A program made the translations under genes and the position numbers. DNA of 64,000 nucleotides. Source: Zantedeschia hybrid cultivar. Taxonomy: Eukaryota > Streptophyta > Magnoliopsida > Alismatales > Araceae. This document shows, one piece after another, positions 24,401 to 37,021 of this stretch. The notes beneath the pieces were generated by a model that was not told where the DNA came from, did not search any database, and was given only the letters and a program-made list of their open reading frames with translations. Location of the stretch: NCBI GenBank assembly GCA_030544215.1, contig JARZZO010000005.1, positions 79,203,024-79,267,023 on the forward strand. Direction: 5' to 3'. Positions within the stretch are counted from its first letter, which is position 1, and the number at the start of each line of letters is the position of its first letter.

Positions 24401-26242
24401 GGCCCTCAGCAGAATGATCCACCATAATCCTGTAATACAGGCTGTCTAATGTCAAACCCACTTACAACATTAAACTTCTGCCAAGAATCTCTGCACAAAA
24501 AATTAATCATTGACTCACCGGAATCAACTGGAGCCACACGTCCAATGGCTGACTCACCAAAATCTGGATCCAAGATTTCCTCAAATGCCTCATTGCTTCC
24601 ATCCAATGGCACAGTTCTAACCTTAAAACTTGCTGGCATTAGCCCTTGCCCTGGACTGTAGCAATCCACAGTCTTTTCCCAGCTCTACATGTCAGATTTA
24701 ACAATGCAAAGATTTAGAATTTCCAGTAAAGTGTGCGCCCGTTAAGAAAGCAAGTCCTACACCAATTGATAGTGGGAGAGATTTGTTGCTAACCAGAATC
24801 ATAGTCAGAATATCTTGTGCTTCAGTATGATTATGATCTAATCATTCAGGCAATGCAATCAAACTCAGAAAGCATTGGTTTGCTGCTTCATTTAATAAAC
24901 TTAAATACGTGTTTGTCAGCACACGTACTCAACGAGGTCATTTGATTTAACATAAAACACCATAAAATATTGTAAAACATCGCATTTCTGTAAGACATAG
25001 AATATAGTGTTTACAGTGCTTTACTTGAAACCAAACAGCATCCAAGTTTGGAAATGTGAATTAAAGCCCCTTTCCATTCCTAGGTTTCATCATAAGCTTG
25101 CATCAAGGACGTCAAGTCATAACAAAATCCATCAACAGGACAGTTTACCTAGTGAACCTTGTTCTTTGTGCAACTACAAACAACATTTAACATTCAAAAT
25201 ACAAACCATTAAGGACCCTTCACACAAGAGAAAGACTATTCATGACAGAAAGATCACATCTTTTACGAATTCCACAAATTATCTGGCATCATAACCTAAT
25301 CATAACTAGCAAACTATCCCGGCATCTCTATTGAAGCAGCATAATTCCCAAAGAAAGCAAGCCAAAAATAGATCATTTCTATGAAAGGGCATTCCCAACT
25401 AAAAACATTAAAATATTTGCGACTCTCTTCACCTGTAGCTGCAAGGTGTGGAGAAGGAAGTTGCGGACGATTTCGGCCTCCCCCTTCATCAGGAAGGCCA
25501 ACGCCGATGGCACGAAGTCTCGTATGAACACCTGGTCGTAGTTCAGCTGGTTCCCCGCCGTCGCCGGGTCGTCCGCCGCCACCGTGCCCACCGGCGATCC
25601 ACAATAGTTCACCACCGCGCGGTCCAGCAGTCGCCACGCCTCCTTCTCCACATCCGACAACTCCCTTTCCCTCACCCTCCCCTCCTCCGCCGCATCCAAC
25701 CCAGCCGCCGCCACCGCCAGGTCCTCCTCCGCTGCCCGCGACGCGGGAACAACCCCCTCGGAGTCGGACCCTTCCTCCGGCCGGGGCGCCGCTCCTTCCA
25801 CCCCCTCCTCCAAGTCCTCTGCGATCCGCTCGAAGACCAGCGGCTTCACGGCCATGCCCTGTTGCATGTAGATCCGCTCGAAGGCCTGCTCCCCGGAGAC
25901 GGCTGGCTCCATAGAGGTGGAGTGTGGCCGGACGCCGGACACCGCGTTCGGTGGCGCGACGCCGGCCTTGGAGCGATCCCCGGGGGAAAGCGGCCCAGGC
26001 GCGCCATCAACCCGCCGACAGGCGAGGAAGCGGACATCGTAGCGATCACCGGCACCGGGGGAGGCGGAGGCGGTGCGGCGGGGAAGGAGCAGGAGGTGGT
26101 GGTGGGGAGGCCCCACGCCGGGGACGCGGCGGGGGAACGGCGGGGAGCGGGCGGCGAGGAGTTGAGCGGCGGCGCTGCGGCAGCCAGCGAGGAGCCTGCA
26201 GGGACGCATGGTGGCGACGCCCATCGTGCCGGTGGCATTCAT
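18427..26242 (-). CDS. A/N-INV: Alkaline/neutral invertase (GH100), organelle-type, 6 exons
   Basis: Exons on the minus strand: 26242-25433, 24684-24519, 24429-24218, 19800-19307, 18887-18839 and 18753-18427; all junctions are GT-AG and in frame, giving 685 aa. The family hydrolyses sucrose to glucose and fructose at neutral to alkaline pH. The first 100 or so residues are rich in Arg, Ala, Ser and Pro and poorly acidic, like a mitochondrial or plastid targeting peptide, so an organellar isoform is inferred. Conserved blocks: NYDQVFIRDFVPSALAFL (from 234; D242 corresponds to the catalytic Asp of the family), DCYSPGQGLMPASFKV and DPDFGESAIGRVAPVDSG (exon 2), WWIILLRAYGKITGDYALQ (exon 3), LFYSALRFSREML (exon 4), PWSYHNGGSWPTLLWQ (562-577) and KWPEYYDTRTGRFIGKQ (exon 6). 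A second in-frame methionine (residue 7) could also start translation. Introns are 748, 89, 4417, 419 and 85 bp; the large one carries transposon remains. Which clade member it is cannot be fixed. Confidence 0.95.
20940..21180. repeat. Degenerate GGTACCAG/CGGTAC repeat tract
   Basis: Short imperfect units built on GGTACCAGYC, CGGTAC and TATCGG recur at about 10-40 bp spacing on both strands (for example near 20951, 21009, 21048 and 21068). Much of it is locally self-complementary. The type is common as dispersed repeat DNA in some monocots; no element ends are visible. Confidence 0.7.
22151..22582 (-). pseudogene. Retrotransposon gag-pro fragment (aspartic protease)
   Basis: The C-terminal third of this 143-codon frame reads LAPLAARDMALSITVN and then LVDTGASINVLPPRTLELCG, the active-site region of a retroviral-type aspartic protease; the DTGAS aspartate codon is at 22222-22220. 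The style (DTGASxNxLP) matches Ty3/gypsy-type pol polyproteins. No reverse transcriptase, integrase or LTR adjoins it, so it is an isolated fragment. The first 60 or so residues look like chance coding in AT-rich DNA. Confidence 0.7.
22829..23101 (+). pseudogene. hAT transposase N-terminal BED-type zinc finger fragment
   Basis: The 90-aa frame starts MMSSGIAPWVPNLGDQW and carries a finger (C-x2-C about residues 20-23, then H and C ligands to about residue 47) followed by a Ser/Thr/Pro-rich linker. It stops before any RNase H-like core. In the family this domain binds the transposon ends. It lies inside the invertase intron on the opposite strand. Splicing to the downstream acidic tail is possible but not shown. 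Confidence 0.55.
25000..25432 (-). other. Part of invertase intron 1
   Basis: Intron 1 runs 25432-24685 on the minus strand with GT and AG ends. It is AT-rich and shows no repeat with clear ends or any coding signal. Confidence 0.8.
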
Positions 26243-26489
26243 GTAGAAGAAGAAGAGGGGAAAGGGGGGGAAATAGAAGGATCCCGGAGTTTCCGAGGGG
26301 CCAACTGTAAGAAATTAGGTACCTGATCGTAACGGAGTTTTCGGTTGAGATGGATACTTTGGCAATAAGATGAATCGGAGGGGTCTCCGGTGCGCGAGTA
26401 GTTATCTCCAAGGGATAAGAAGATAAATGTCTCCGGATCTTTCTGCCCTTGAGCCGTAAGAAACGCCCGGCGCTCCGGTGCGCGTCCTC

Positions 26490-26497
26490 TTATAAGG
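26490..26497 (-). promoter_or_regulatory. Possible TATA box of the invertase gene
   Basis: Read on the minus strand, a CTTATAAG-type sequence occurs about 250 bp upstream of the invertase ATG, in the GC-rich promoter region. Chosen only by sequence and spacing. Confidence 0.25.
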
Positions 26498-27082
26498 ACC
26501 GCAAAAGGAAAATTTCGTGGCGTGCGTCGCGTTTTGCCGCGTTTCCGAAAACAGGGCCAGAGTTTGCTTTTATTTACCTCGTTTGCCACATGTCCGACCA
26601 ACCGTCCGATTGGAGGAGCCAACCAAGATCTAAGGGAGTCCACCCAATGAGACTCCCAGCGGGCGGCGGGCGATGTACTCTCGGGATGATCTTATCTTCA
26701 CCTTCTGATTGCTGGACCCATTGAATCGTACGGTGAGAGGTGTCTGATTTCTTGGAGCCCACGCACGGGATTTTTTTTTTTCTTGCGTAATACTTAGCGC
26801 AGGCCGTTCTCTTTTTTCTTTTTCTTACTGACGAGGTAGGGGTGATCTTGGAATTCAGGCAAGTTTTGCTCAAGGTAGTTGAGCGGTCAAACGTGTAATA
26901 TTTTTTTAGAAAAAAATGTCAGATTTTTTCTAAACTATTACAAAGATTTTTTAAAGGGTTGTGGAGGAAATAAGACTATTCCACATCACGTGCGCATCCA
27001 CCGCCCAGCGGCGCCATTCACGAGGAGTTTTCAAGTTCTCCAACCACGCGCGAACCAGTAACAAATCAACACCTATTTATAT

Positions 27083-27104
27083 CCGTCGGATCAGGATCCG
27101 ACGG
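27083..27104. repeat. Perfect 10-bp-arm palindrome
   Basis: CCGTCGGATC, two bases, then GATCCGACGG. It lies about 840 bp upstream of the invertase start codon. Whether it is a protein-binding site is unknown. Confidence 0.8.
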
Positions 27105-28666
27105 CCGATACTTCTCCAACGAATGGTGTTTTGGGTTCGAATCCGCGAGTAGGCGTTGTGTGGACAAGATATTTCCTGAGATCTCGCGAGAAAATAGGTT
27201 CGTGACGGAGGCCGCTACGAGTCCCACAAGCATCGTCAGCGGATAAGACCACGCGAATGATGACGTAGCGATCGGGCTTTTCGCTGTGCCAACAGGAAAA
27301 GCGAGTATCCGCCTGCGAAGAGCCCGTAGTTTGTGCCACTAGACTTGCGCCACGTGTGTTCCGGACAAGAATCGAAGAACGTGAAGCGTGTCAGGATAGC
27401 GCTTTTATCCGGGGAAGGGAAAGGCGCAGACGGGAGGGTCGCTTTTGCGCCTTAAAGCGCCGATCTAGAGGTCCGTCGGAGAAGTCGGAGCGCGTTTGGA
27501 TGGCCGAGTCTGTTTTCCCATCCGCATTGTCTTGTCCGGGATCCAAACACCACGTTTCCCACGCAAGCTTCTACTGGAAAGCGACGCTTCACCCTGACTT
27601 TCCCCCAGCATTGAAGGACCTCCACGCAACCACAGGCAGGGGTGGGGATTCTTTGCATCGGGGAGAAAAATCTTGGCCATTGGGGAGAAAAAGCTTGGCC
27701 CTGAAACGCAGAGAAATGAGATTTTAGAGCTAGTTTACTGTAATCTTAGTGATGCAACATCGTTACATGTGGGGCAGATGATCATGGACAGAACAAATCC
27801 ACAGGTCATAATTCCCTTTCCTTTGATAGAAATGAGGTGAGAGAACCCAACTGAATAGTACTAGTCATTTGAGAGAAAGGTGGAGAGTTCAAGTCATTTC
27901 TTGGCTTTATTAATTCATGGCATTAACACAGAAAAGGGCTTTGAAACGTCTTACCCCACAAAGAAACACCACCATCAACAAACCACCAGCACTATCATAA
28001 GTTGTGCTCATCGGTTTGGCTAGGTTAATTGAAGGATCCAAATACCGGGCAAAAGTTTTCTGGTTTGACTGCTTGCAGGATGTCAAGCACAAGTTTGTGC
28101 AAAATATACGTTCAAAAATAGAGAAATTTTGTCAAAATTCTTACGTCTTTTTAACCCAAAATTTTGTCAAAAAAAGAAAAGTTTGACATGGCAATATGCT
28201 CCTTGGAGGGCAATTGTCATATGAGGGGTGAACAAAACACAATGAGAAGAAGTTCTCAAGGGTCATGGAGAATAGTAGCAAGCATTACCCTCTGTAATCC
28301 ATCACGAGTGCCCCTACTAAATGCCCACTTAAATCACTCTACATCAGGTTTGAACCGGGACTACAATCCTTGACAGTGTGGGACTCAATCCCCTCCCCTG
28401 GGACTAAAAACTCTAACTAAAAAAAAAAACTATAACTCATTTTAATTTTATTTCCTATCAGTTATTCATGCAAAATGTTATCTAGTCCTCTCCCGCAAAT
28501 TTAGACACCAAAAGATGCCGCCACATGCCCATGGCAGCATTTGGCAATGGCCTGCAGCGAGGGAAGTCTATTGGGCAACGGCTAAGAGCGTTTTAGCCTC
28601 CTGATGAGTACAGAGGATCCATATTCCACCAGCTCTAAAATAATATCTCCTGCCTTCAGGTATTGT

Positions 28667-29067
28667 TAGGGATGTCAATTGGGCGGGTTAGTCCGTGATC
28701 CAGTCCAACTCAACTCATATTAAAAGTAATTGAGTTGGCCCAAACTATATACATTAGGTAAATTTAGATTGACATTAGTTAAATTTGGACTGAGTTGGGT
28801 TGAAAACGGACCGGCCTAAATTTATTGACTTTTATAATAATTCAAACAAAAAGTAAAATATTTCTAACAAATTATTTATAAATAGAGTCAACTCAATCAA
28901 ATCCAACTCAACCCACTCACTATTGAATTGGGACTGAATTTGAACAGAATTTGAGTTAAATTTGGATTAAATTTAGTCTGAATTAAAATTGGACTGGACT
29001 ATTTTGAATTTAAATTAGACTCAAATTATCATATAACTCAGACCAGCCCGCCCAATTTACATCCTCA
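28667..29067. mobile_element. hAT-type MITE, TAGGGRTGTMAATTGGGCGG family, copy 1
   Basis: The left end TAGGGATGTCAATTGGGCGG is matched by an inverted right end GAGGATGTAAATTGGGCGGG. The interior is rich in AATTTGGACTGAGTTGGGTT-like phrases on both strands. The 8-bp flanks are too worn to call a target duplication. Confidence 0.7.
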
Positions 29068-30896
29068 GTTACTGCTGCCTCATCAGGGAGCATTTTATTT
29101 TAAAAAAAAAAGTAATACTTCGATCAAAGATCAAATGATATAGATAAGTCCTTAAGATTGTTCAATCTTCTGAATATTCTAATTAAAATTACATCTCCGA
29201 CGCAAGCGTCTGATAGAACATGTTGCAATGCCCTCATTGGACCAAGTATTACCCTTGGCACCAACTCATTGTGGCCAATGTAAGTTCTATGCGATTGTCA
29301 TCAGCTCCTTTCTTCATGTTTAAAAATAAATAATAATTATTAATAATTTTTTTAATATTCAAATAGACCCCTTATGATTATTTTCACCTTTGAGCTTTAA
29401 TTTTCACAGCCTGGTCTTAAAGATTAATTGAGGCCATTTGATCAGACACACATTAAACATAATGTCTAAAAATATTAAAAAATAATTAATAAATAAAAAA
29501 ATCATAAAATTAACTCTTAAGATTAATTACATCTCTTGTGATTTTTAATTTTAATTCTCAGCAAAGGACGCACTTGATTAGATGTCAACATTTTAATTTT
29601 TCGATCAGATAGTGAAAATTAAATCTCAAGAGGTGAAAAAAAACTTAAAGATGTATTTAAATATTTTAAAATTGTTGATAAATTTTACTTATCTTTTTAA
29701 GATGGAACAGAGAGAATTTCAAGGGAACTCATCTAACTTTGATGAGCCTCGATTGGGACTCATTATAGCCAGCCCCATCTTTAAATATTTAATTTCGATT
29801 ATACTCAAGCATATCTTTGTTGTATTATCCCTGCATTGTATTTAAATAACTATGGTCATGATGTGTTCTCTATATCATTATAAATATGGATTTGCGGAGC
29901 CTAAAGTGATGCTTATACTATACATTTATTATTTTCAAATGCTACATATTAATAAGGGTGTTCGTGAATTTGATCCGGTTTCAATTTGATGAGAATTTTT
30001 ATGGAACAAGGGAAGCTACAGTTCTAAACTAATTAAATTGAAATTTCTTCAATGCAAAACAAAATAATTTAATTTAGTTTAACTCGTGATTCGGTTTAAG
30101 CTTTCAATAGGCCAATATATTTATCTGCCTTTGGCAAACAAATGAGACCACTTAGTTTTCAGCTAAAATTTCCATCATTTATATTGATCATATATTAACA
30201 TAGAAAATAAGTGGTTAAAATTAGACATTTTCACATTTAAAATTATATATATATATATATATACGTCAAATTATTCATTGGTGGTTTTGCTCAGGCTTCT
30301 TTATTGTTACAAGTGGGGTAAAAACCACAGTATTTATTTCATTCCTAAGATTCTATACATGAGAAGGGATATAAGTGGTATGGCTTCACTATATTGTTCA
30401 TGTTTCCCACCAAAGGAAGGTACAGATAGCAATTAACCCGTGACGGCATGAGGCCTTTCTTTTTTCTTTTTCCTTTTTTCTTTTTTAATGGAGGCCGTGA
30501 GGTCAATATCTCATAGTATTCCACAAGAAGAGTTTTCCCATAGGTATATGGTCCTGTTCCAAAACAAAAAAAAATCTCATCCGCATATGAAAGTCTATTG
30601 TTGATGTACTTCTTTTAAATCCGTGAGCCGAAATAATTATCTCATATGTTATTCTTGTGTGGAAAAAAAAGAGGAAAAACTGTTGAAAATGTCATAATTC
30701 ACACTATCTCTGTTGAGAAAAAGAATTTGTAAAAATTTGGACAAATGAGTCCGCCAAGCTAATTATTCTCTGAAGACCTAAAGGGTATCGGATTACCAGA
30801 CAAGTGACCCCTTGGACGGCTCCTATGATGGTCATTTTACCAACTTTTTTCCTGTAGTTGAACAGAGCAACGCTTCCTGCAATGCTCCATGCTTTA

Positions 30897-31224
30897 GTAG
30901 TGTGGGGTATTTTAATGGGTAAAAATAATATTTTTATTTTTTTAAAAAAATTAAAGTCAGGACCAATATATTTTTTATGTCGTAAAACCCAATCTCTAAT
31001 CAGACGACGTAAAAAATTTTACAAAATAAAAAACAGAGCTTCAATGCATAGTAAAACGGCCCTTAATGGGTTGGACCTCAATGATATTTTTTATTTTGTT
31101 TTTAAATTTTTTGTGTTATCCAATCAAAGATTAAGTTATACAGATACATAGTACATGTGAGCTCTAATCTTTAAAAAATTAAAATTTTTAAAAAAAATTA
31201 CCCACTGGAATGCCCTACATTACA
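30897..31224. mobile_element. MITE with foldback centre, boundaries uncertain
   Basis: The left TGTGGGGTATTTTAATGGGT is mirrored at the right by an inverted GTAGGGCATTCCAGTGGGTA. The centre (GACGACGTAAAAAATTTT and AAATTTTTTGTGTTATCC) resembles that of 14789-15141 and 49552-49844. The target duplication was not resolved. Confidence 0.5.
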
Positions 31225-31597
31225 TTACGGCAGTGGCAGCAGTACCGGCATCTTTACCTAACTTAACAAAAAGGAAAAATACATACACTTGCGGACAGAA
31301 CTTGATTCGCAGGTGCCATCTGATCCACGGATCAAATAAGGCACATGGATGAGCTGCAACTCCATGATCTTACCATGATAAACGACAGGATCAGATATCA
31401 GAGCTATGAGGTTACACAGTGAAATTTAAAGTTTTTTGGAACTTTATCATGGATACTTAAAGACGCACAGCTTCACTCATCCTTGGGCCTTTATAAAAAT
31501 ATAGGGTAATACTTGTTGCAACATCTGTGTTACTGCTAGAATGTCGGCATGCAGCTGTTCGATCGAGTTCGATCATGTTGAACAAATCCTTTGTAGC

Positions 31598-32001
31598 TAG
31601 GGATGTAAATTAGGCGGGCTAGACTGAATTATGTGATAATTTGGGTCTAATACAAATTCAAAATACTCCGGCCTAATTGTAGTAGTCTAAATTCTGTCCA
31701 AGTTTAACTCAAATTCAGCTCAAGTTTAGTCCAAATTCAATAATAAGTAGATTGGGTTGGGTTGGACTGGTCCTGTTTATAAATGATTTGTTAGAAGTAT
31801 TTTACCTTTTGTATGAATTATTTTAAAAGTTAATAAATTAAATTGGGTCAGCCCGTTTTCAGTCCCACCCAGTCCAGATTTAACTAATGTTAACCCAAAT
31901 TTAGCCCAATCCAATTTATATAACTTAGGCCAACCTAATTTCCTTTCATATGGGCTGGGTTGGATTGGGCCATAGGCTGGCCCACCCACTTGACACCCCT
32001 A
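31598..32001. mobile_element. hAT-type MITE, TAGGG family, copy 2, intact target duplication
   Basis: The element starts TAGGGATGTAAATTAGGCGG and ends, inverted, TAGGGGTGTCAAGTGGGTGG. A perfect 8-bp duplication TTTGTAGC flanks it (31590-31597 and 32002-32009), the length expected of hAT insertions. No coding capacity. Confidence 0.88.
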
Positions 32002-32714
32002 TTTGTAGCTGATATTATTTACGGTTATATAAAACCTTTCAAGTCGTTTAAACTCATTCCATTCTTTTTTTAGGTTGGATTAAGTTGGGTAAATGAGTTT
32101 GATTAGACTCAGTTCGGACTAACGACCTTGTATAAATATACTTCTTCAACTAAAAACTGTAGACATGTTTTCACGTGAATATTAGTTGCCAATTGAACCC
32201 TGTTACATGTAGATTCTAAATTTTACCTCTCTTGTTGCGGATGTGATCAGGTGAACAGACGTGCAGGCCACCAGGGTTGGCCCGTTAGGGTTGAGATTGG
32301 GCGTAATTTATCTATTGGGCCTTAAAGCTCAGACCCAGCTGGGACTACAGATCCCATATCATAAACGGGCCGAATCCGTGCATGCTATTTTTGTCTGGGG
32401 CAACTGGCTTTTCACAAACGTGAGAAGGTGCTGAATCTTGTTGATTTTATTTTTTATTTTTTGAAAAAGAAAGAATATCTAAAATTTTATGTAGTATGAT
32501 TGAGATTAAGGATGTTGGTGACTTGGAACTGTGGGTTCCACAATACTGCTTCCAAGGTAGACGAGGAGATGAGGTCTTTTGGAACTCATTTCTGCATCAG
32601 AATATATTTCTACTCATATGGAAATAAATCAGTAATTTCACTAGCAAGTATAGGTGTGTATCAGATTTAATTTTATCTTCCCTGTGAGCGGGAGTTTATT
32701 CTGATCCAAAAAAT

Positions 32715-32838
32715 GAGATTCAGAGAATCTTATGTAACTCAAAAGTATTTCTTTTTAAAACTTAGTGATGCATATCGAGATTCAAAGAATCTTATCTAAC
32801 TCAAAAATATTTTCTTTTTAAAGCTTGGTGTGCATATC
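32715..32838. repeat. 62-bp tandem duplication
   Basis: Copies at 32715-32776 and 32777-32838 share GAGATTCARAGAATCTTATS and the poly-T then GCATATC ending, with a handful of differences. Confidence 0.8.
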
Positions 32839-32970
32839 CTCAAGCACACTGCAATGATGTTTTTAATCCCGTAAAAAACCGGCCCAACTGTTGTCGTTCT
32901 ACGCAAGTTGGGTAAGTTTTGGTGGGAACGAAGGTCATTCCAGACGAACAAATTAAGGAAGTTCTAATTC

Positions 32971-33985
32971 TTACAAACCACAAAACCCGGGTGTTGAGTT
33001 TGAAAGGCCCAAGATTATAAGTACTGGCCACAATTGAAATTAACCGATGTATGACTATTATATAGCCGCTCCAACACTCTTCCTCACGGCCAAGATGGGT
33101 CGTGAAAATTAGATAACAGGAGATGGCGCAAATTAGAAGATAAAGTTGGGACAGGCCCTGCTTTGATATCATCTTACAAACCACGAAATCCGGGTGTTGA
33201 GTTTGAAGGGGCCCAATTTCATAAGCACTGGTCACAACTGAAATTAACTGATGTAAGACAATTATATAGTCGCTCCAACACTCCCCTCACGGTCAAGATA
33301 GGCCGTGAAAATTAGATAAAAGGAGGTGGCGCAAATTAGAAGATAAAGTTGGATCAGGCCCTGCTCTAATACTCCTCCTCACGGCCAAGATGGGTCGTGG
33401 AAATTAGATAACAGGAGATGGCGCAAATTAGAAGATAAAGTTGGGCCAGGCCCTGCTTTGATATCATCTTACAAATCACGAAATCCGGGTGTTGAGTTTG
33501 AAGGGGCCCAATTTCATAAGCACTGGTCACAACTGAAATTAACTGATGTAAGACAATTATATAGTCGCTCCAACACTCCCCTCACGGTCAAGATAGGCCG
33601 TGAAAATTAGATAAAAAGAGGTGGCGCAAATTAGAAGATAAAGTTGGATCAGGCCCTACTCTAATAGCATCTTACAAACCACAAAACTCGGATGTTGAGT
33701 TTGAAGGGGCCCAATTTCATAAGCACTGGTCACAACTGAAATTAACTGATGTAAGACAATTATATAATCGCTCCAACACTCCCCTCACGGTCAAGATAGG
33801 CCGTGAAAATTAGATAAAAGGAGGTGACGCAAATTAGAAGATAAAGTTGGATCAGGCCCTGCTCTAATAGCATCTTACAAACCACAAAATCCGGATGTTG
33901 AGTTTGAAGGGCCCAAAATTATAAGCACTGGCCACAACTAAAATTGACCGATGTAAGACTATTATAAAGCGGCTACAACACTAAC
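32971..33985. repeat. 203-bp tandem array, about 5 units
   Basis: Units start TTACAAACCACRAAAYCCGG at 32971, 33174, 33469, 33672 and 33874, giving spacings of 203, 295, 203 and 202. The long interval contains an extra partial unit of about 92 bp near 33365-33468. Each unit holds GGTGTTGAGTTTGAAGG, TCGCTCCAACACTC and GGCGCAAATTAGAAG. The outer units diverge most. The last unit stops about halfway through. Confidence 0.9.
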
Positions 33986-34924
33986 CTCAACCTAATGTTT
34001 TATTTCGCCTGTAATTTATAAGAACATGAAGAATATGGAAACGGATCAGTGAGTTAACTAGGCTAGATTGGGAGAGGCTACATGACCAAACGAGTAACAC
34101 TTGCTACAGGTGCACATTTGCAGCTATTGCACTCTAGTCAACGGTTGCAATCGCATCACAGTATGCAGTGGCTCCAGATCTAGCTCATATTCAGTGGAGT
34201 TCTGTGACCCGGTCCACTGGATTTTATAAAATTAAGAAAACTTACTAATTTTAGTTTATTAGAATGACTGGTCCATTGATCTCAACTTATTAGAGTGATT
34301 CAATTGATCCATAGACTTTGATAATAGAGTGATCCGACTGGCCCAAATGACTTCACTGAACAAAATTTCTACGTCCTCTATTGATAGTATGATCTTTTTT
34401 TTATAGTAATTTAATCTTTGAATGATCTTAAAATCTGACAATTATTCTTCGAGAATCTACTTATCTAAGCCATTGCAATCCAACCGTAAGAAAAGGATCC
34501 AAGGGCTAGGGCCGTGTGACTGCAGCAAATATTAGTCAATTTAGTCTAACCAATTAAAGCTTGAGTTGGAATTCTCTCAATAATACAAGAAGGGGTGCAA
34601 ATGTCCGAGCTAAGTGTTGTCCTGCTCAAGTTTGACTTGAGTAATTTCAATGGAGCTTAAGCTTGAGCTTTAGCTAAGTATATAATAGATGTTCAAAGTT
34701 CAAACTTGCTCCTTCCGGTATTTGACAAAATCAACCGAGCTGGACTACATCGAGAACACATGATAGACTCAATCCTAAAACTTACAAACTCAGGCCAAGT
34801 CACGATGATATGATTCATCTCCAAAGATTCGAGTCAGTACTTGTACTAACCCCAACCCCACGAATTAGTAATGTACAATAGGTATGAAAGGGAGATTTTT
34901 TAAAAATGATGTCATAATTGTCAT

Positions 34925-35304
34925 TAGGGGTGTCAAGTAGGCGGGCCAGCGCGTGGCCCAGCTCAATCCAGTCTATTTAAAAAAAATTAGACTGACCTAA
35001 ATTATATAAATTAGGTTGGATTAAATTTGAGTTGATATTAAGTAAATTTGGACTGGGTTGAGCTAAAAACGGGCTGACCCAATTTAATTTATTGACTTTT
35101 ATAATAACTCATACAAAAAGCAAAATACTTCTAACAAGTCATTTATAAACATGATCAACCCAACCCAACCAACTCATTATTGAATTTGGGATAAATTTGG
35201 ACGGAATTTGAGGTAAACTTGGTTGAATTTGGGTTAGGCTATTTTGAATTAGGGTTAAACCCAAATTATCACATAGCTCATAGACCGTCCAATTTACATC
35301 CCTA
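34925..35304. mobile_element. hAT-type MITE, TAGGG family, copy 3
   Basis: Left end TAGGGGTGTCAAGTAGGCGG; inverted right end TAGGGATGTAAATTGGACGG. Flanks ATTGTCAT and GATGTCAC share 5 of 8 bases, compatible with a decayed duplication. The interior resembles 28667-29067 and 31598-32001. Confidence 0.75.
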
Positions 35305-37021
35305 GATGTCACCATGTGGACTACGTGGGAATTGTTTAACTACGATTCCATTTATTCCCCATTAAGACCAAATTTTGAAATGGGCTTATTAAAAGAATTA
35401 AAATTTAAAAATATAATATTGTAAAAAGTTATATGTATAATTTAAATGGTAAAAAACTAAAATGAATTTGTTTACAAGCCAAGTAAGAATGTGCTTGAAC
35501 TTTACTTGTTTACGTTCACAAATGGAGCACGAAAATTCCTTTGAAGATTCATTTAACGCAATAAATTAATGAATCAGGTTCAAATATCAATCAAATCGAA
35601 TTCGAGCTACTGGTAGAATATGCCAATCTATTTGCACCACCGAAACCATCCTAATCAACCTGGCCAGGACATGGACCTATTTACAGAAATTCTACAATAT
35701 ATGTTAAACGGAGTCAAATCACTAGGTCAAGTTTAAGAAGCAGCAGCACTTTTTCACATTTGGCACTAGGGCTGTCAAGAGTAGATCTATATTTAAAATG
35801 AATGTATACAGACCCGATTCAGACCCAATAAAAGTCATGCGTAAATGGGTCGGATCTTGGGTCTACTTATTTATATGTTGTTGAAAGATAAATAAGTCCG
35901 ATATATAATTTATTATCTTAAATCTCTATGTGCCAGATACTTGGGTTTGATTTTAGGTCCAAATTTTAAAATGTCGGCTCACAAAGTTTTCCAATGACAA
36001 TAGAAGGCTTAATGGGTAAACGGATATATCCAGACCCCATAACTAACGGGTCCAAACCGGTCTGTTAATGGGCTTAGGCCCATTTTGAGACAAGGATATA
36101 TATTTATGACTGCCAAGCCTAAATAAATATGCTGCGCATGATGTAGCATATTATTTCCTTTGATGATTCCATTGACATCGCCATGAAGCTGATGATTGTT
36201 CTTCCCCACCCACCCACCACCCATCCCCCACCCCCAACCCATCAAGAAGTGATGGAAACCCTACCACTGAAACAGGAACTTCCCTTCCCTTCTGTGTCTG
36301 GTCCAACGGGAAAAAAGGAAAAATAGAAAGGAAAGGGAAATGCTGAAACGGCCATGCAAGGCCCCCATGCGTGCACCACAACTGTTGCAATGATGCATGC
36401 ATGTACGTTTTGCAGACGGTCTGCAAACGCTTCAGACAATCCAAGTTCGAAGAACCCAGAAGGAATAGTTCCCCACGTTAGGGATCTCAGAGGAGAGCCT
36501 CCTGGAGCCACACGTTGTACACATATCAGTGGCTTCGCTGCCTACTCCATGACACAAAAATAGAGCAGACAGGCTTACGTGACTTCCACAGCCACTGCCG
36601 GAGGAAACCCTAATCAGCTGGAAGAAGCAGACAAGGAAGAAGATCGTTCCGAGCAGCGTTCATAACCAAGAATTGCATGCTGAAACTTGTTTACTTTGTC
36701 CACGACTAGTCGCCTCTGGAAAACAATTATTACCCATTTAAACGCTACATGAGTTGCATACGTGTAGCCGGAGGGAACGGAAGAGATCTTGAACAGCTCC
36801 ATCATAAATGGAAGAGTTCCAAAGGCTGGAGGCCTGTGAACCACGTGAAAGGATGTGTATATATACCAGCAACTGGGCAGCCATGAGCATGGGAGTACAT
36901 CATGTTTAGTTCAAGGACATGCATCACATGCGATGAGCTGTCTTATGCACATAAAGAGGAAATAGTGGGAGACGATGAACATCTCGGTGATTCGACATTT
37001 ATGTTCAATGCGTGAGGTGGT

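Larger units (their letters stand above)
26330..28660. other. Invertase promoter region and spacer
   Basis: The DNA stays GC-rich to about 27700 and then turns AT-rich. It includes a 22-bp palindrome with CCGTCGGATC arms (27083-27104) and a stray B-box-like GGTTCGAATCC near 27134. Open frames here (for example 27356-27727) show no known domain and probably reflect high GC. Confidence 0.5.

Noticed and set aside
25448..26326. Long plus-strand open frame (292 codons) over invertase exon 1
   Set aside because: It is antisense to a well-supported GC-rich exon and has an Arg/His/Gly-rich composition with no domain.
27124..27150. B-box-like GGTTCGAATCC upstream of the invertase, possible tRNA gene or SINE
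   Set aside because: No A box, acceptor stem or anticodon arm could be folded around it, and no tail or duplication was found.
28250..28430. GGTTCAAACCT on the minus strand with nearby A-run, possible third SINE
   Set aside because: The head is not convincing as a tRNA relic and no target duplication could be seen.
36009..36844. Cluster of short open frames suggesting a small gene
   Set aside because: Frames overlap on both strands, share no homology that I recognise and lack splice or coding signals.
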